Source: Scopulibacillus darangshiensis
GTDB taxonomy: Bacteria; Bacillota; Bacilli; Bacillales; Sporolactobacillaceae
Reading direction: 5' to 3'
Length of the DNA stretch: 64,000 bases
Assembly (NCBI RefSeq): GCF_004341035.1
Contig: NZ_SLXK01000006.1
Span: forward strand, 86,913 to 150,912
Shown: piece by piece, positions 16,869-24,523 of the stretch
Numbering within the stretch: the first letter of the stretch is position 1
Layout of the letters: each line of letters begins with the position of its first letter
Notes under the pieces: model-generated
What the model was told of the DNA's origin: nothing
The model's input: only the letters and a program-made list of their open reading frames with translations
The model's database searches: none
Made by a program: the position numbers and the translations under genes

Positions 16869-17753
16869 CTATTTAACTTTTTGGAGGTAGATTTCATATA
16901 CCTTATTTAGGCTAGCATGCTCATCTTCATTCAGAGGCAGCATAGGGAGTCTTACCCCGCCAGCTTCAACGCCATTTTGATTTAATAATGTTTTAACAGG
17001 AACAGGACTTGGGGCTGCAAATATCGCCCGCATTAATGGCAGCATAGTCAAGTGGTCTTTTGCTGCACCGCGGTGATCGCCCGCGAGGAACGCCTCTATC
17101 ATTTTTGACATGTGCCCTCCAACAAGATGCGAAGCAACCGAGACAACGCCCTGTCCACCGATCGAGAGGGCGGGAAGTGTCAAGCCATCATCACCGCTGT
17201 ATAATACAAAATCGTCTGCTGTTTGTGCAATAATTTCAGCCATCTGGTCGAGGCTGCCGCTTGCCTCCTTGACTGATGTAATGTTATCAATTTTGGATAA
17301 CTCAATAATCGTATCGGGAGTGATATTCACTGAAGAACGTCCCGGGATGTTATAAATCATTATTGGCAGCTTGATATTTTCGGCAATCGTTTTAAAATGC
17401 TGATAAAGCCCTGATTGATTTGGTTTAGAATAATATGGCGCCACAATCATTATGCCGTCGACACCCAATGCTTCGGTCTCCTTGGAAAACTCAATCGTAC
17501 TTTTCGTATTATTGCTGCCTGTCCCCGCGATCACTGGGACGCGGCCGTCCGTAATTTTTACAACCTGTTCAAATAATTTAAGCTTCTCAGCGTTTGAAAG
17601 TGTCGGTGATTCACCTGTTGTCCCGGCTACAACAAGGCCCTCGGTTTTATTTTCTATTAAATGCTCAACTATTGCTGTCGTCCGTTCGAAGCATACTTCC
17701 CCTTTGTCGTTAAAGGGGGTGACCATCGCTGTTAACAGTCTACCGTCATTCAA
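16869..17753 (-). CDS. dapA: 4-hydroxy-tetrahydrodipicolinate synthase
   Basis: A 294-residue (beta/alpha)8 aldolase that condenses pyruvate with aspartate semialdehyde, the branch-point step to diaminopimelate, lysine and, in sporulating cells, dipicolinate. Visible signatures are GTTGESPTL near residues 44-52, YNIPGRSS with the active Tyr near 133, and the Schiff-base Lys in TSVKEASG near 161. The start is TTG at 17751-17753, with AAGGAG upstream; an ATG two bases inside is out of frame. It is the third gene of asd-dapG-dapA and is followed by a hairpin. The product of Asd and DapA feeds both peptidoglycan synthesis and the neighbouring spoVF operon. Confidence 0.95.
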   Translation of the reverse strand: MNDGRLLTAMVTPFNDKGEVCFERTTAIVEHLIENKTEGLVVAGTTGESPTLSNAEKLKLFEQVVKITDGRVPVIAGTGSNNTKSTIEFSKETEALGVDGIMIVAPYYSKPNQSGLYQHFKTIAENIKLPIMIYNIPGRSSVNITPDTIIELSKIDNITSVKEASGSLDQMAEIIAQTADDFVLYSGDDGLTLPALSIGGQGVVSVASHLVGGHMSKMIEAFLAGDHRGAAKDHLTMLPLMRAIFAAPSPVPVKTLLNQNGVEAGGVRLPMLPLNEDEHASLNKVYEIYLQKVK

Positions 17754-17767
17754 AACTTCCAGCTCCT

Positions 17768-19006
17768 TTAAGATTGATCAATCGCCACTTCATGATCCTC
17801 TTTTTCCAGTTCAAATGTTTTATGCAAGGCAATCACGGCCTGCTTCATTTGATCTTCATCCACCAGCACCCATATCGTCGTATGAGAGTCAGCTGATTGC
17901 AAAATACGAATGCCGCTCTTCGTAAGCGTGTTTACGATTTTGGCGGTAACACCGGGCGTACCGGCAATTCCCGCACCGACTAAGGACACCTTTGCACAGC
18001 CTCTGAGTACCTCTGGCTGATAACCTAGTGAGGCCAGCGTTTCAACGGCGAGATCCGCCAATGGCTCCATGACTGTATAAACAACACCTTGCGGGCTGAT
18101 GTTGATCAGGTCAACACTAATTTGTTTTACCGCCATTGCTTTGAAGACCTTGGACTGCAGGTCAAAGTCATCTTTTTTGGCGTTGACACGAATTTGAACA
18201 ACACCACCGAGGTTTGTTATGCCGGTAATAAGCCTTTCCTGAACATCTTGACCCCTTCCTCTTTTTTTAATCGTAGTCACTAATGTTCCAGGGTCGTCGT
18301 GGTGTGTCGAACGAATTCGCATTGGCACCTTCGCGTTCATAGCAATTTCGACTGCTCTAGGATGAATCACTTTCGCCCCTTGATAAGCCATATTGCTGAC
18401 TTCATTGTAGGTGAGAACTGATAATTGACGGGCATCAGATACAATCCGAGGATCCGCTGTCATCACTCCCTTAACATCTGTAAAAATATCAATCCATTCG
18501 GCATTTAGAGAGGCACCAAGCGCTGCGGCAGACGTGTCGCTGCCCCCTCTGCCAATCGTTGTCGTCTCCCCAGCATTCGTTTGACCTTGGAAGCCTGCAA
18601 CAACAACCACATCCAATGCTGCCAGCATTTTTTCAATCCGCTCAGTTTTCATTTCCATGATACGGGCCCTTGTAAACGTATCATTGGTTCGGAATCCCGC
18701 CTGACCACCTGTCAATGCCTCGGCCTTCAATCCGTTTTCTTTTAACATATTAGAAAATACAATGGATGAAATTGTTTCACCACAAGACATAAGCAAATCG
18801 GTTTCACGCGGCGAAGCAAAACGTGGATTGACCAGCCCAAGCAGAGTATCCGTCGCATAAGGCTCACCTACACGTCCCATTGCTGAAACAACTATGACAA
18901 CCTTATAGCCTTCATCCACTGCCTTAATAACATGCTTTGCTGCCCGCTGACGGTCATCCTCTGATTTGACAGATGTCCCGCCAAATTTTTGAACAATGAT
19001 ATTCAT
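17768..19006 (-). CDS. dapG: aspartokinase I (DapG type)
   Basis: A 412-residue aspartate kinase catalysing the first step of the aspartate family pathway. The N-terminal kinase domain begins IIVQKFGGTSVKSEDDR (KFGGTS signature) and includes GRGGSDTSAAALGA for phosphate binding. Two ACT domains follow in the C-terminal third (for example KVSLVGAGIAGTPGV). A DapG-type, diaminopimelate-sensitive enzyme is inferred from the operon with asd and dapA; no lysine riboswitch is seen upstream, consistent with that. The ATG at 19004-19006 has GAAGGAG upstream. The dapA start lies 14 bp beyond its stop. Confidence 0.94.
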   Translation of the reverse strand: MNIIVQKFGGTSVKSEDDRQRAAKHVIKAVDEGYKVVIVVSAMGRVGEPYATDTLLGLVNPRFASPRETDLLMSCGETISSIVFSNMLKENGLKAEALTGGQAGFRTNDTFTRARIMEMKTERIEKMLAALDVVVVAGFQGQTNAGETTTIGRGGSDTSAAALGASLNAEWIDIFTDVKGVMTADPRIVSDARQLSVLTYNEVSNMAYQGAKVIHPRAVEIAMNAKVPMRIRSTHHDDPGTLVTTIKKRGRGQDVQERLITGITNLGGVVQIRVNAKKDDFDLQSKVFKAMAVKQISVDLINISPQGVVYTVMEPLADLAVETLASLGYQPEVLRGCAKVSLVGAGIAGTPGVTAKIVNTLTKSGIRILQSADSHTTIWVLVDEDQMKQAVIALHKTFELEKEDHEVAIDQS

Positions 19007-19026
19007 ATTGCTACGAACTCCTTCAT

Positions 19027-20082
19027 TTAAGCTTTAATAATTCCGAGTTTAACTAAGCTTTCTGCAATTTGAACGGAATTCCAGGCAGCACCTTTCAAAA
19101 GATTATCTGAAACGATCCACATATGATAACCGCCCGCATAATCTGGATCTTTACGGATTCTGCCGACAAAGACCTCTTTTTTTCCTACTGCATCAACAGG
19201 CATCGGATAGACTTGTTGTTTAGGATCATCCTGAAGAACAACTCCCGGTGCTTCTGACAATAACCGCTTGATGTCAGGGGCTGACGCATCTCCTTCGTTA
19301 TCAACTTCAATATATACTGATTCCGCATGACTAGTCGCGATCGGCAATCGGACACAGGTTGCTGTCACCTTCAACCCCGAATCACCCATGATTTTCTTCG
19401 TTTCATTGATCATTTTCATTTCTTCAAAGGTGAAGTCATTTTCCTGAAATTTATCAATTTGCGGGATAGCGTTAAAGGCAATTTGATAATGTTTGTCATC
19501 ACCCTTAACCGGCAGAATATTAGGTTGAGTGTTTTTCCCGTCTAAAACATCTCTTGATTGTGTTTCCATTTCTTCGAGAGCAGACAAACCCGCACCTGAT
19601 ACAGCCTGATATGTGGATACAATAACCCTTTTAAGACCGTATGACTTGCGTATAGGTTCCAGTGCTGCAACCATCTGTATAGTTGAACAATTCGGGTTGG
19701 CGATAATCCCCTGATGATTAAATAACTCATTTTCGTTTACCTCAGGAACAACAAGCGGAACCCCATCATCCATTCGATAAGCGCTTGTATTGTCTATGAC
19801 AATAGCACCTCTTTTAACAGCTTCCGGTGCTAGTTGTTTTGAAATAGAGCCACCTGCACTAAAGAGAGCGATGTCGATACCTTCAAAGGCTTCGGGAAGA
19901 GCTTCTTTTATTGTTATCTCTGTTTCTTTAAATAATATCGTTTTCCCAGCTGATCGTTTGGATGCAAGAAGGGTTAATTCTTTGATCGGTAATGCGGACT
20001 CTGATAACATATCCAGCATTTGTTTTCCTACTGCACCAGTTGCTCCTACAACAGCCACGTGTAATCCATTTGTATTTAACAT
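19027..20082 (-). CDS. asd: aspartate-semialdehyde dehydrogenase
   Basis: A 351-residue NADP-dependent enzyme reducing aspartyl phosphate to aspartate semialdehyde. The Rossmann motif VAVVGATGAVGKQM is near residue 8. The catalytic Cys lies in the segment NPNCSTIQM near 128, followed by the substrate-binding YQAVSGAG. The C-terminal HMWIVSDNLLKGAAWNSVQ is typical. The ATG at 20080-20082 is chosen over an upstream in-frame start because GAAGGAGG lies 9 nt before it and the nucleotide-binding strand follows. First gene of the asd-dapG-dapA unit. Confidence 0.95.
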   Translation of the reverse strand: MLNTNGLHVAVVGATGAVGKQMLDMLSESALPIKELTLLASKRSAGKTILFKETEITIKEALPEAFEGIDIALFSAGGSISKQLAPEAVKRGAIVIDNTSAYRMDDGVPLVVPEVNENELFNHQGIIANPNCSTIQMVAALEPIRKSYGLKRVIVSTYQAVSGAGLSALEEMETQSRDVLDGKNTQPNILPVKGDDKHYQIAFNAIPQIDKFQENDFTFEEMKMINETKKIMGDSGLKVTATCVRLPIATSHAESVYIEVDNEGDASAPDIKRLLSEAPGVVLQDDPKQQVYPMPVDAVGKKEVFVGRIRKDPDYAGGYHMWIVSDNLLKGAAWNSVQIAESLVKLGIIKA

Positions 20083-20138
20083 GATAACTGCCTCCTTCGA
20101 TCCATCGTTTATTAGGTATAAGTTCATTTAATTGAATG

Positions 20139-20165
20139 AAGGAGAAACAGATAACGTTTCCCCTT
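20139..20165 (-). other. hairpin in asd upstream region
   Basis: AAGGAGAAAC (20139-20148) pairs with GTTTCCCCTT (20156-20165) over a 7-nt loop, with one G-U pair. It lies about 55 bp after the spoVFB stop and about 57 bp before asd. Without a T tract it is a poor terminator; just upstream on the minus strand is TAAAAT (20181-20186), a possible -10 whose -35 is weak. It may be a 5'-leader hairpin for the asd transcript or a weak end for spoVF. Confidence 0.4.
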
Positions 20166-20219
20166 ACTAAAACTATTACTATTTTATCATAATATGTTTT
20201 GGATGGAAGAAGGATCGCC

Positions 20220-20813
20220 TTAATCCCTAAATTTCTCTATGATCAAAGGCTGCAATTGCTTCCCATTTATCGCTTCTTCAACTGTATCTTTCATCAGCGA
20301 CATCCTCGCGACGAGTGAATTAGGTTTCTTTTCCGGATCATCCTGCCCAAATGGTATAAAATAAATATTTTTCGCTGCAAGCAACTTAGTGATATTGGCG
20401 CCGTTAAGACCTAATCCGTCATTTGTTGATATACCCAGCACCACAGGATTAAGATTTCTTAGGGTGGCTTTGGCAGCCATTAAAACAGGAGAATCCGTCA
20501 TAGCATTAGCAAACTTGCTGATTGAATTTCCTGTTAGCGGCGCAACAACCATGCAATCAAGCGGTGTTCTTGGTCCAAAGGGTTCTGCTGTTACAATAGA
20601 GTCAATGACTTCGTTTCCAGTTAATTCTTCGACTTTCTTAATCCAATCACGTCCGTCACCGAATCGAGTTACTGTATTTTTTACTGTATAGGTGACAAAA
20701 GCCGTCACTTTGGCGCCATCATCAATAAAGTCCTGAATATGCGGAACAACCTGGTCATAGGTACAATGTGATCCCGTAATCCCTAATCCAATATGTTTCC
20801 CCTCTAGACTCAT
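20220..20813 (-). CDS. spoVFB: dipicolinate synthase subunit B
   Basis: A 197-residue flavoprotein-like subunit (DpaB) that, with SpoVFA, oxidises dihydrodipicolinate to dipicolinic acid in the mother cell. It begins with HIGLGITGSHCTYDQVVP, a flavodoxin/phosphopantothenoylcysteine decarboxylase-type strand and loop, and carries MVVAPLTGNSISKFANAMTD, characteristic of this family. Its ATG shares one base with the spoVFA stop (TAATG), so the two are coupled. Dipicolinate loads the spore core and gives heat resistance, so the gene is good evidence for an endospore former. Confidence 0.95.
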   Translation of the reverse strand: MSLEGKHIGLGITGSHCTYDQVVPHIQDFIDDGAKVTAFVTYTVKNTVTRFGDGRDWIKKVEELTGNEVIDSIVTAEPFGPRTPLDCMVVAPLTGNSISKFANAMTDSPVLMAAKATLRNLNPVVLGISTNDGLGLNGANITKLLAAKNIYFIPFGQDDPEKKPNSLVARMSLMKDTVEEAINGKQLQPLIIEKFRD

Positions 20814-21706
20814 TACCTTGAACCCCCTTGAAATTTATCTTGCAGCAGTTCCGATAGGACATTTGCGATAATTCTCCCTGCTGTCTTGGGCGCGACGATC
20901 CCAGGGAGTCCTGGAGCTAAAATGGCTTTTATTCCCCGCTTTTCCGCATAACGAAAGTCGGTGCCTCCCGGCTTTGATGCCACATCAACAATTAGGGCAT
21001 TTACCGGCATATTGGATAAAACCTCGCCGTCCAAAACCCTTGCCGGAATTGTGTTAATGCATACATCGATATCGTGGACATTCTGTTCAAGATCTCGAAT
21101 ATAAAATGGCTTCATACCCATCTCAGAAACCCTTGCCAGGTGTTCAGGTCTGCGGGCCCCCACCCGTACATTGGCACCAAGCGCCTGAAACGTTCGTGCA
21201 AAAGACATTCCGATTCTGCCTAGGCCTAATATGACAACTTTTGATTGATTGATGGTGATATCGGTATTTTGGATCACCATCATTAGAACTCCTTCAGCGG
21301 TGGGAACAGAGTTATATATAGCAACATCATCACGTTCAAATAACTCCACAATATCCCTATTTGATTCTTTGGCAATAGAACTGAGATATGGTGTGCTGAT
21401 ACCGGTATAAATGGTACAATGCTTCGGGGTCCTTTTGAGCCACTCCTTGGTTATTTTCACCGTTTTATCCGAAAATATTGTTTCTATAATTCCCTCGTCG
21501 CTTGCCCCGCTTGTCGGTAATATAATACTGTCTACTTCGGCGCAGTCAACTTCATCCAATTCGACTTTTGAAGTCCCGTTATAATTCTGATCAAGCTGGT
21601 CAAACCCGACTAATGATAGCTGAGCATCAAGTTCATTTAATTTTTTGATCACCTCAAGCTGTCTGGCATCTCCACCTAAAATGACGAGTTTCTTCCCTGT
21701 TAACAT
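20813..21706 (-). CDS. spoVFA: dipicolinate synthase subunit A
   Basis: A 297-residue NAD(P)-dependent subunit (DpaA). The N-terminal part (KKLVILGGDARQLEVIKKL) and the central Rossmann motif VILGLGRIGMSFARTFQALG near residues 154-173 are diagnostic, followed by CINTIPARVLD and VDVASKPGGTDF. The ATG at 21704-21706 lies about 12 nt after GGGGAGA, a rather long spacing. A good SigK-type promoter is found 70-100 bp upstream, consistent with late mother-cell expression known for spoVF in B. subtilis. The product of the nearby asd/dapA pathway is its substrate. Confidence 0.95.
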   Translation of the reverse strand: MLTGKKLVILGGDARQLEVIKKLNELDAQLSLVGFDQLDQNYNGTSKVELDEVDCAEVDSIILPTSGASDEGIIETIFSDKTVKITKEWLKRTPKHCTIYTGISTPYLSSIAKESNRDIVELFERDDVAIYNSVPTAEGVLMMVIQNTDITINQSKVVILGLGRIGMSFARTFQALGANVRVGARRPEHLARVSEMGMKPFYIRDLEQNVHDIDVCINTIPARVLDGEVLSNMPVNALIVDVASKPGGTDFRYAEKRGIKAILAPGLPGIVAPKTAGRIIANVLSELLQDKFQGGSR

Positions 21707-21775
21707 TTGCAGGCATATCTCCCCTCTCTAAGTAATTAGGCGTTCGAGGGAACGTATTTTAGTGAATCCTCGGAT

Positions 21776-21804
21776 TATAGTATGTGGGGGGTGCTCGGAC
21801 GGTG
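21776..21804 (-). promoter_or_regulatory. SigK-type promoter of the spoVF operon
   Basis: On the minus strand CACC (21801-21804), a 16-nt spacer and CATACTATA (21776-21784). This matches the SigK pattern AC ... CATAnnnTA. It starts directly after the mlpA terminator and lies about 70 bp upstream of spoVFA. A TATAAT can be read inside the -10, but there is no SigA-like -35 at proper spacing. Confidence 0.8.
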
Positions 21805-21805
21805 A

Positions 21806-21847
21806 GCAAAAAAAAAAGCAACCGCCCATTGTTCAAAAAGGGCGGTT
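21806..21847 (-). terminator. intrinsic terminator after mlpA
   Basis: AACCGCCC (21820-21827) and GGGCGGTT (21840-21847) form the stem. On the minus strand a run of ten T (21808-21817) follows after GC. A strong terminator separating mlpA from the SigK-driven spoVF unit. Confidence 0.93.
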
Positions 21848-21883
21848 TACTATTTGGCCGGCACTTTTGGCCGCTTAAACAAT

Positions 21884-23125
21884 TTATTTATTGATTGCCT
21901 TCGGAAGCGCTCCCGAAGGGCTGATAACTGAACAGGAAAAACTTCCGTTAAAAATAGAAGCGGCAATTTCATGCACATCAGAGAGAGAAACAAGGTCAAT
22001 TTTGGTAGACATTTCATCCATCGGTCGATCACGGCCCAAGATTAGTTCGTTCTTGGCATTTCGGCTCATTCTGCTGCTGGTGCTCTCAAGACTTAACATC
22101 ATATTTCCTTTGATTTGTTCCTTGCTGTTTCTTAATTCCCTTTCACTGACACCTTTTTTCACCAAATGATCAAGAGATGCAAGAACCGTATCGTAAAGCT
22201 GGTCAAGCTGTTCTGCGCCTGTTCCTCCGTAAACTGTCAATAGACCACTGTCCCTATATGACGTGTGATATGAGAATATAGAGTAGGCGAGCCCCTTGTC
22301 CTCCCTAACCTCTTGGAACAATCTGCTGCTCATGCTGCCGCCGAGAATATTATTCATTACGATTAACGGATAAACGCTTTCATTACCATTTGCTATTCCT
22401 TTAAAACCAAGGCAAATATGAGCCTGTTCTGTTTCCTTTTTTCTGGCAAGTTTGCCAGAGTGAAACACCGGTGCCTCATGCCCGATCTCTTTCGCGGTGA
22501 CATCGTATTGAGAAAAGGTTGCATCAACAGATTCAATGATTGATTCATCAACATTTCCGGCAATTGAGACGACAATATTATTAGGTGTATAATAATTGTT
22601 CATATAATTTCTTAGGTCATCCGAATGAAATTTATTTAGCGTTTCCTCAATACCAAGAATGGGGTAGCCAAGTGGATGTTGACCGTAGCTTGCTTCACTT
22701 AGCAGATCATGGACGAGATCATCCGGAGTATCTTCATACATCTTGATTTCTTCGTTAACGACTTGCTTTTCCTTTTTCAGCTCACCCTCATTCAGTGCTG
22801 AATGAAAAAACATATCCGAAAGCACATCAACTGCATATAGAGCATGTTCATCAAGAACCCTTGCATAATAACATGTATATTCCTTCGAAGTAAACGCATT
22901 CACTTGACCGCCAATCTGGTCAAATGCTTCCGCGATGTCACGTGCACTTCTTTTGGCTGTTCCTTTAAAAAGCATATGCTCAATAAAGTGTGAAATTCCG
23001 TTGTTTCTTTCCGTTTCATGACGTGATCCTGTTCCAATCCAGACACCGATCGTTACGGAACGTACGGTGGGGATTTTCTCAAGTAAGATACGCACGCCAT
23101 TCGAACAGGTGTGCTTTTGTGTCAA
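21884..23125 (-). CDS. mlpA: M16 zinc metallopeptidase (YmxG/MlpA)
   Basis: A 413-residue processing-peptidase-like protein. The zinc motif HFIEH is at residues 46-50 and the third ligand is expected in VNEEIKMYEDTPDD near 125. The segment GLAYSIFSYHTSYRDSGL in the second half is typical of the family. In B. subtilis the gene (ymxG/mlpA) lies in the same place between ylxY and spoVFA. The start is TTG at 23123-23125 with AGGAGG 8 nt upstream. It has its own promoter and a strong terminator. Confidence 0.93.
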   Translation of the reverse strand: MTQKHTCSNGVRILLEKIPTVRSVTIGVWIGTGSRHETERNNGISHFIEHMLFKGTAKRSARDIAEAFDQIGGQVNAFTSKEYTCYYARVLDEHALYAVDVLSDMFFHSALNEGELKKEKQVVNEEIKMYEDTPDDLVHDLLSEASYGQHPLGYPILGIEETLNKFHSDDLRNYMNNYYTPNNIVVSIAGNVDESIIESVDATFSQYDVTAKEIGHEAPVFHSGKLARKKETEQAHICLGFKGIANGNESVYPLIVMNNILGGSMSSRLFQEVREDKGLAYSIFSYHTSYRDSGLLTVYGGTGAEQLDQLYDTVLASLDHLVKKGVSERELRNSKEQIKGNMMLSLESTSSRMSRNAKNELILGRDRPMDEMSTKIDLVSLSDVHEIAASIFNGSFSCSVISPSGALPKAINK

Positions 23126-23167
23126 AGATGTCTCCTCCTAAGTCCAGTCATTCTTTTTCCTAGAACC

Positions 23168-23196
23168 ACTATAACATTTTAGACAATCAACCACAA
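23168..23196 (-). promoter_or_regulatory. SigA-type promoter for mlpA
   Basis: On the minus strand TTGTGG (23191-23196), a 17-nt spacer and TATAGT (23168-23173), about 45 bp before the mlpA start and downstream of the ylxY stop. Confidence 0.6.
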
Positions 23197-23223
23197 TTTT
23201 GAGACATTTTGAAAGTATTTTTT

Positions 23224-24189
23224 CTACCGGTTTATTCTTTTTTCGCTCATTAGTTCCGATACCGTGCCGAATCGGTACCCTTTTTCTTTAATGCCGACTA
23301 TCATGTCCTCCAAACCAGCTGCAGCAGATTTCGTTGGGTGCATTAAAATCATTGAGCCGCTCTCTACCTTTGTAACAACGTGTCTGACCATGTCCACTGG
23401 TGAAGGATTTTTCCAATCCACAGTGTCCACGGTCCATAAAATTGTTTTCATTCCAAGCTGATCAGCGGTATCAACCGTTTGCTGATTAAAACTGCCGCTT
23501 GGCGGTGCAAACCATTTTGGTTTAATATCTAACGTTGCTTGAATAATATCATTCGTCTTTTTTAATTCTTCTGTTGTTTCAGCCTTAGACCGTTTGTTCA
23601 AGTCTGGATGGCTGTATGCATGATTACCAATATCATGTCCTTCTTCACTTATCATCTTAGCGAGGTCAGCATTCTTTTTGGTCCAGCTGCCGTCAAGAAA
23701 AAACGTTGCTTTAATATGATACTTATTTAACATCTTTAGAATTTGCGGGATGTATTCATTTCCCCATGCCACATTTATTAATAACGATACCATAGGCTTT
23801 TCCGGGTTCCCGCGATAAATTGGGGCAGGCCGTAAATCATTCAAATGAATATTCGGCGGCACTTCTGAATAAACAATTTTTTCAGTATCAAAACCATCCT
23901 GCTTCATCTTTTTATAACTAGCCTTAATGTCAACAGACAAACCGTTATAACCCGGAATGGCTTTCCAAATCTTATCTATTTTTGCATCAATAGGTTTGAT
24001 ATCATGTTTGGCACTAAATACCTTAATTTTCTTATACAAGTCATTATGTATTGACCCTGCTGACGACGTCATGGCTTTTGTTGCATCTGGCCAAATAAAC
24101 ATGGCGGTATATGGATTTGTGAAACTTCCAAGGGTTAACACTAGTAAACCTGCAAAAAGTATGAGATGCATGGCATGTTTTCTTTTCAT
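23224..24189 (-). CDS. ylxY: polysaccharide deacetylase-family sporulation protein (YlxY)
   Basis: A 321-residue protein with an uncleaved signal or N-terminal anchor (HLILFAGLLVLTLGSF) and a NodB-type domain from about residue 130. The family motif TFDDG is replaced by NVAWGN in SLLINVAWGNEYIP, so the catalytic and metal-binding Asp pair is missing, while the HxxxH-like segment GNHAYSHPDL and FAPPSGSF are kept. Bacillus YlxY shows the same replacement as far as I recall, so deacetylase activity is doubtful. The ATG at 24187-24189 follows AAGGGGGG; an upstream TTG is less likely. It lies downstream of pnp and upstream of mlpA. Confidence 0.88.
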   Translation of the reverse strand: MKRKHAMHLILFAGLLVLTLGSFTNPYTAMFIWPDATKAMTSSAGSIHNDLYKKIKVFSAKHDIKPIDAKIDKIWKAIPGYNGLSVDIKASYKKMKQDGFDTEKIVYSEVPPNIHLNDLRPAPIYRGNPEKPMVSLLINVAWGNEYIPQILKMLNKYHIKATFFLDGSWTKKNADLAKMISEEGHDIGNHAYSHPDLNKRSKAETTEELKKTNDIIQATLDIKPKWFAPPSGSFNQQTVDTADQLGMKTILWTVDTVDWKNPSPVDMVRHVVTKVESGSMILMHPTKSAAAGLEDMIVGIKEKGYRFGTVSELMSEKRINR

Positions 24190-24291
24190 ACCTATTCCCC
24201 CCTTGTACAACTTTATGCACTTTGGTAAGGGGAGTAGAACAAGTCTCAGGGAATAAAGAAAACCGATTGGCGAAGCCAGAGGCGTAGTTGC

Positions 24292-24363
24292 GACGCACAG
24301 GACGTGCTAGTACTGGCGTTGTAACAGGATGTTACGTCTTTAGCCAGTGCACTTATGTGCGTC
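24292..24363. repeat. 72-nt long inverted-repeat hairpin
   Basis: Nested complementary blocks: GACGCAC (24292-24298) with GTGCGTC (24357-24363); GTGC (24304-24307) with GCAC (24349-24352); ACTGGC (24312-24317) with GCCAGT (24343-24348); GTAAC (24321-24325) with GTTAC (24331-24335). Together they form one long interrupted stem. It lies between pnp and ylxY, beyond the pnp terminator, and could be part of an interspersed palindromic element or a structured RNA. Confidence 0.75.
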
Positions 24364-24390
24364 AGAAAGGCTACTGCTTGAATCCGCTTC

Positions 24391-24478
24391 TTTGCTGCCT
24401 TGCGACAAAACGAAGTGGAGGAGCATAACTATACTTTGCTGCCTTGCGACAAAACGAAGTGGAGGAGCATAACTATAC
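24391..24478. repeat. two tandem copies of a 44-bp sequence
   Basis: A 44-bp unit beginning TTTGCTGCCTTGCGAC at 24391-24434 is repeated directly and exactly at 24435-24478. It contains no ORF. The pair is flanked by CCGCTTCTTT (24384-24393) and its inverse AAAGAAGCGG (24496-24505), so the duplication sits within a large inverted repeat whose right arm overlaps the pnp terminator. Confidence 0.93.
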
Positions 24479-24491
24479 TTTCTGATTAACT

Positions 24492-24520
24492 AAAAAAAGA
24501 AGCGGGTCCTTTTGACCTGC
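24492..24520 (-). terminator. intrinsic terminator after pnp
   Basis: On the minus strand GCAGGTC, loop AAAAG, GACCCGC (stem positions 24502-24520, one A-C mismatch), followed by TTCTTTTTTT (24492-24501). It lies just after the pnp stop. Confidence 0.8.
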
Positions 24521-24523
24521 CTC

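Noticed and set aside
20083..20219. Lysine riboswitch or T-box upstream of asd-dapG-dapA
   Set aside because: The leader is too short and lacks the conserved elements; only one simple hairpin is present, fitting a DapG-type rather than LysC-type enzyme.
24391..24478. CRISPR-like repeats
   Set aside because: Two directly abutting 44-bp copies without spacers and without cas genes nearby; a tandem duplication, not an array.
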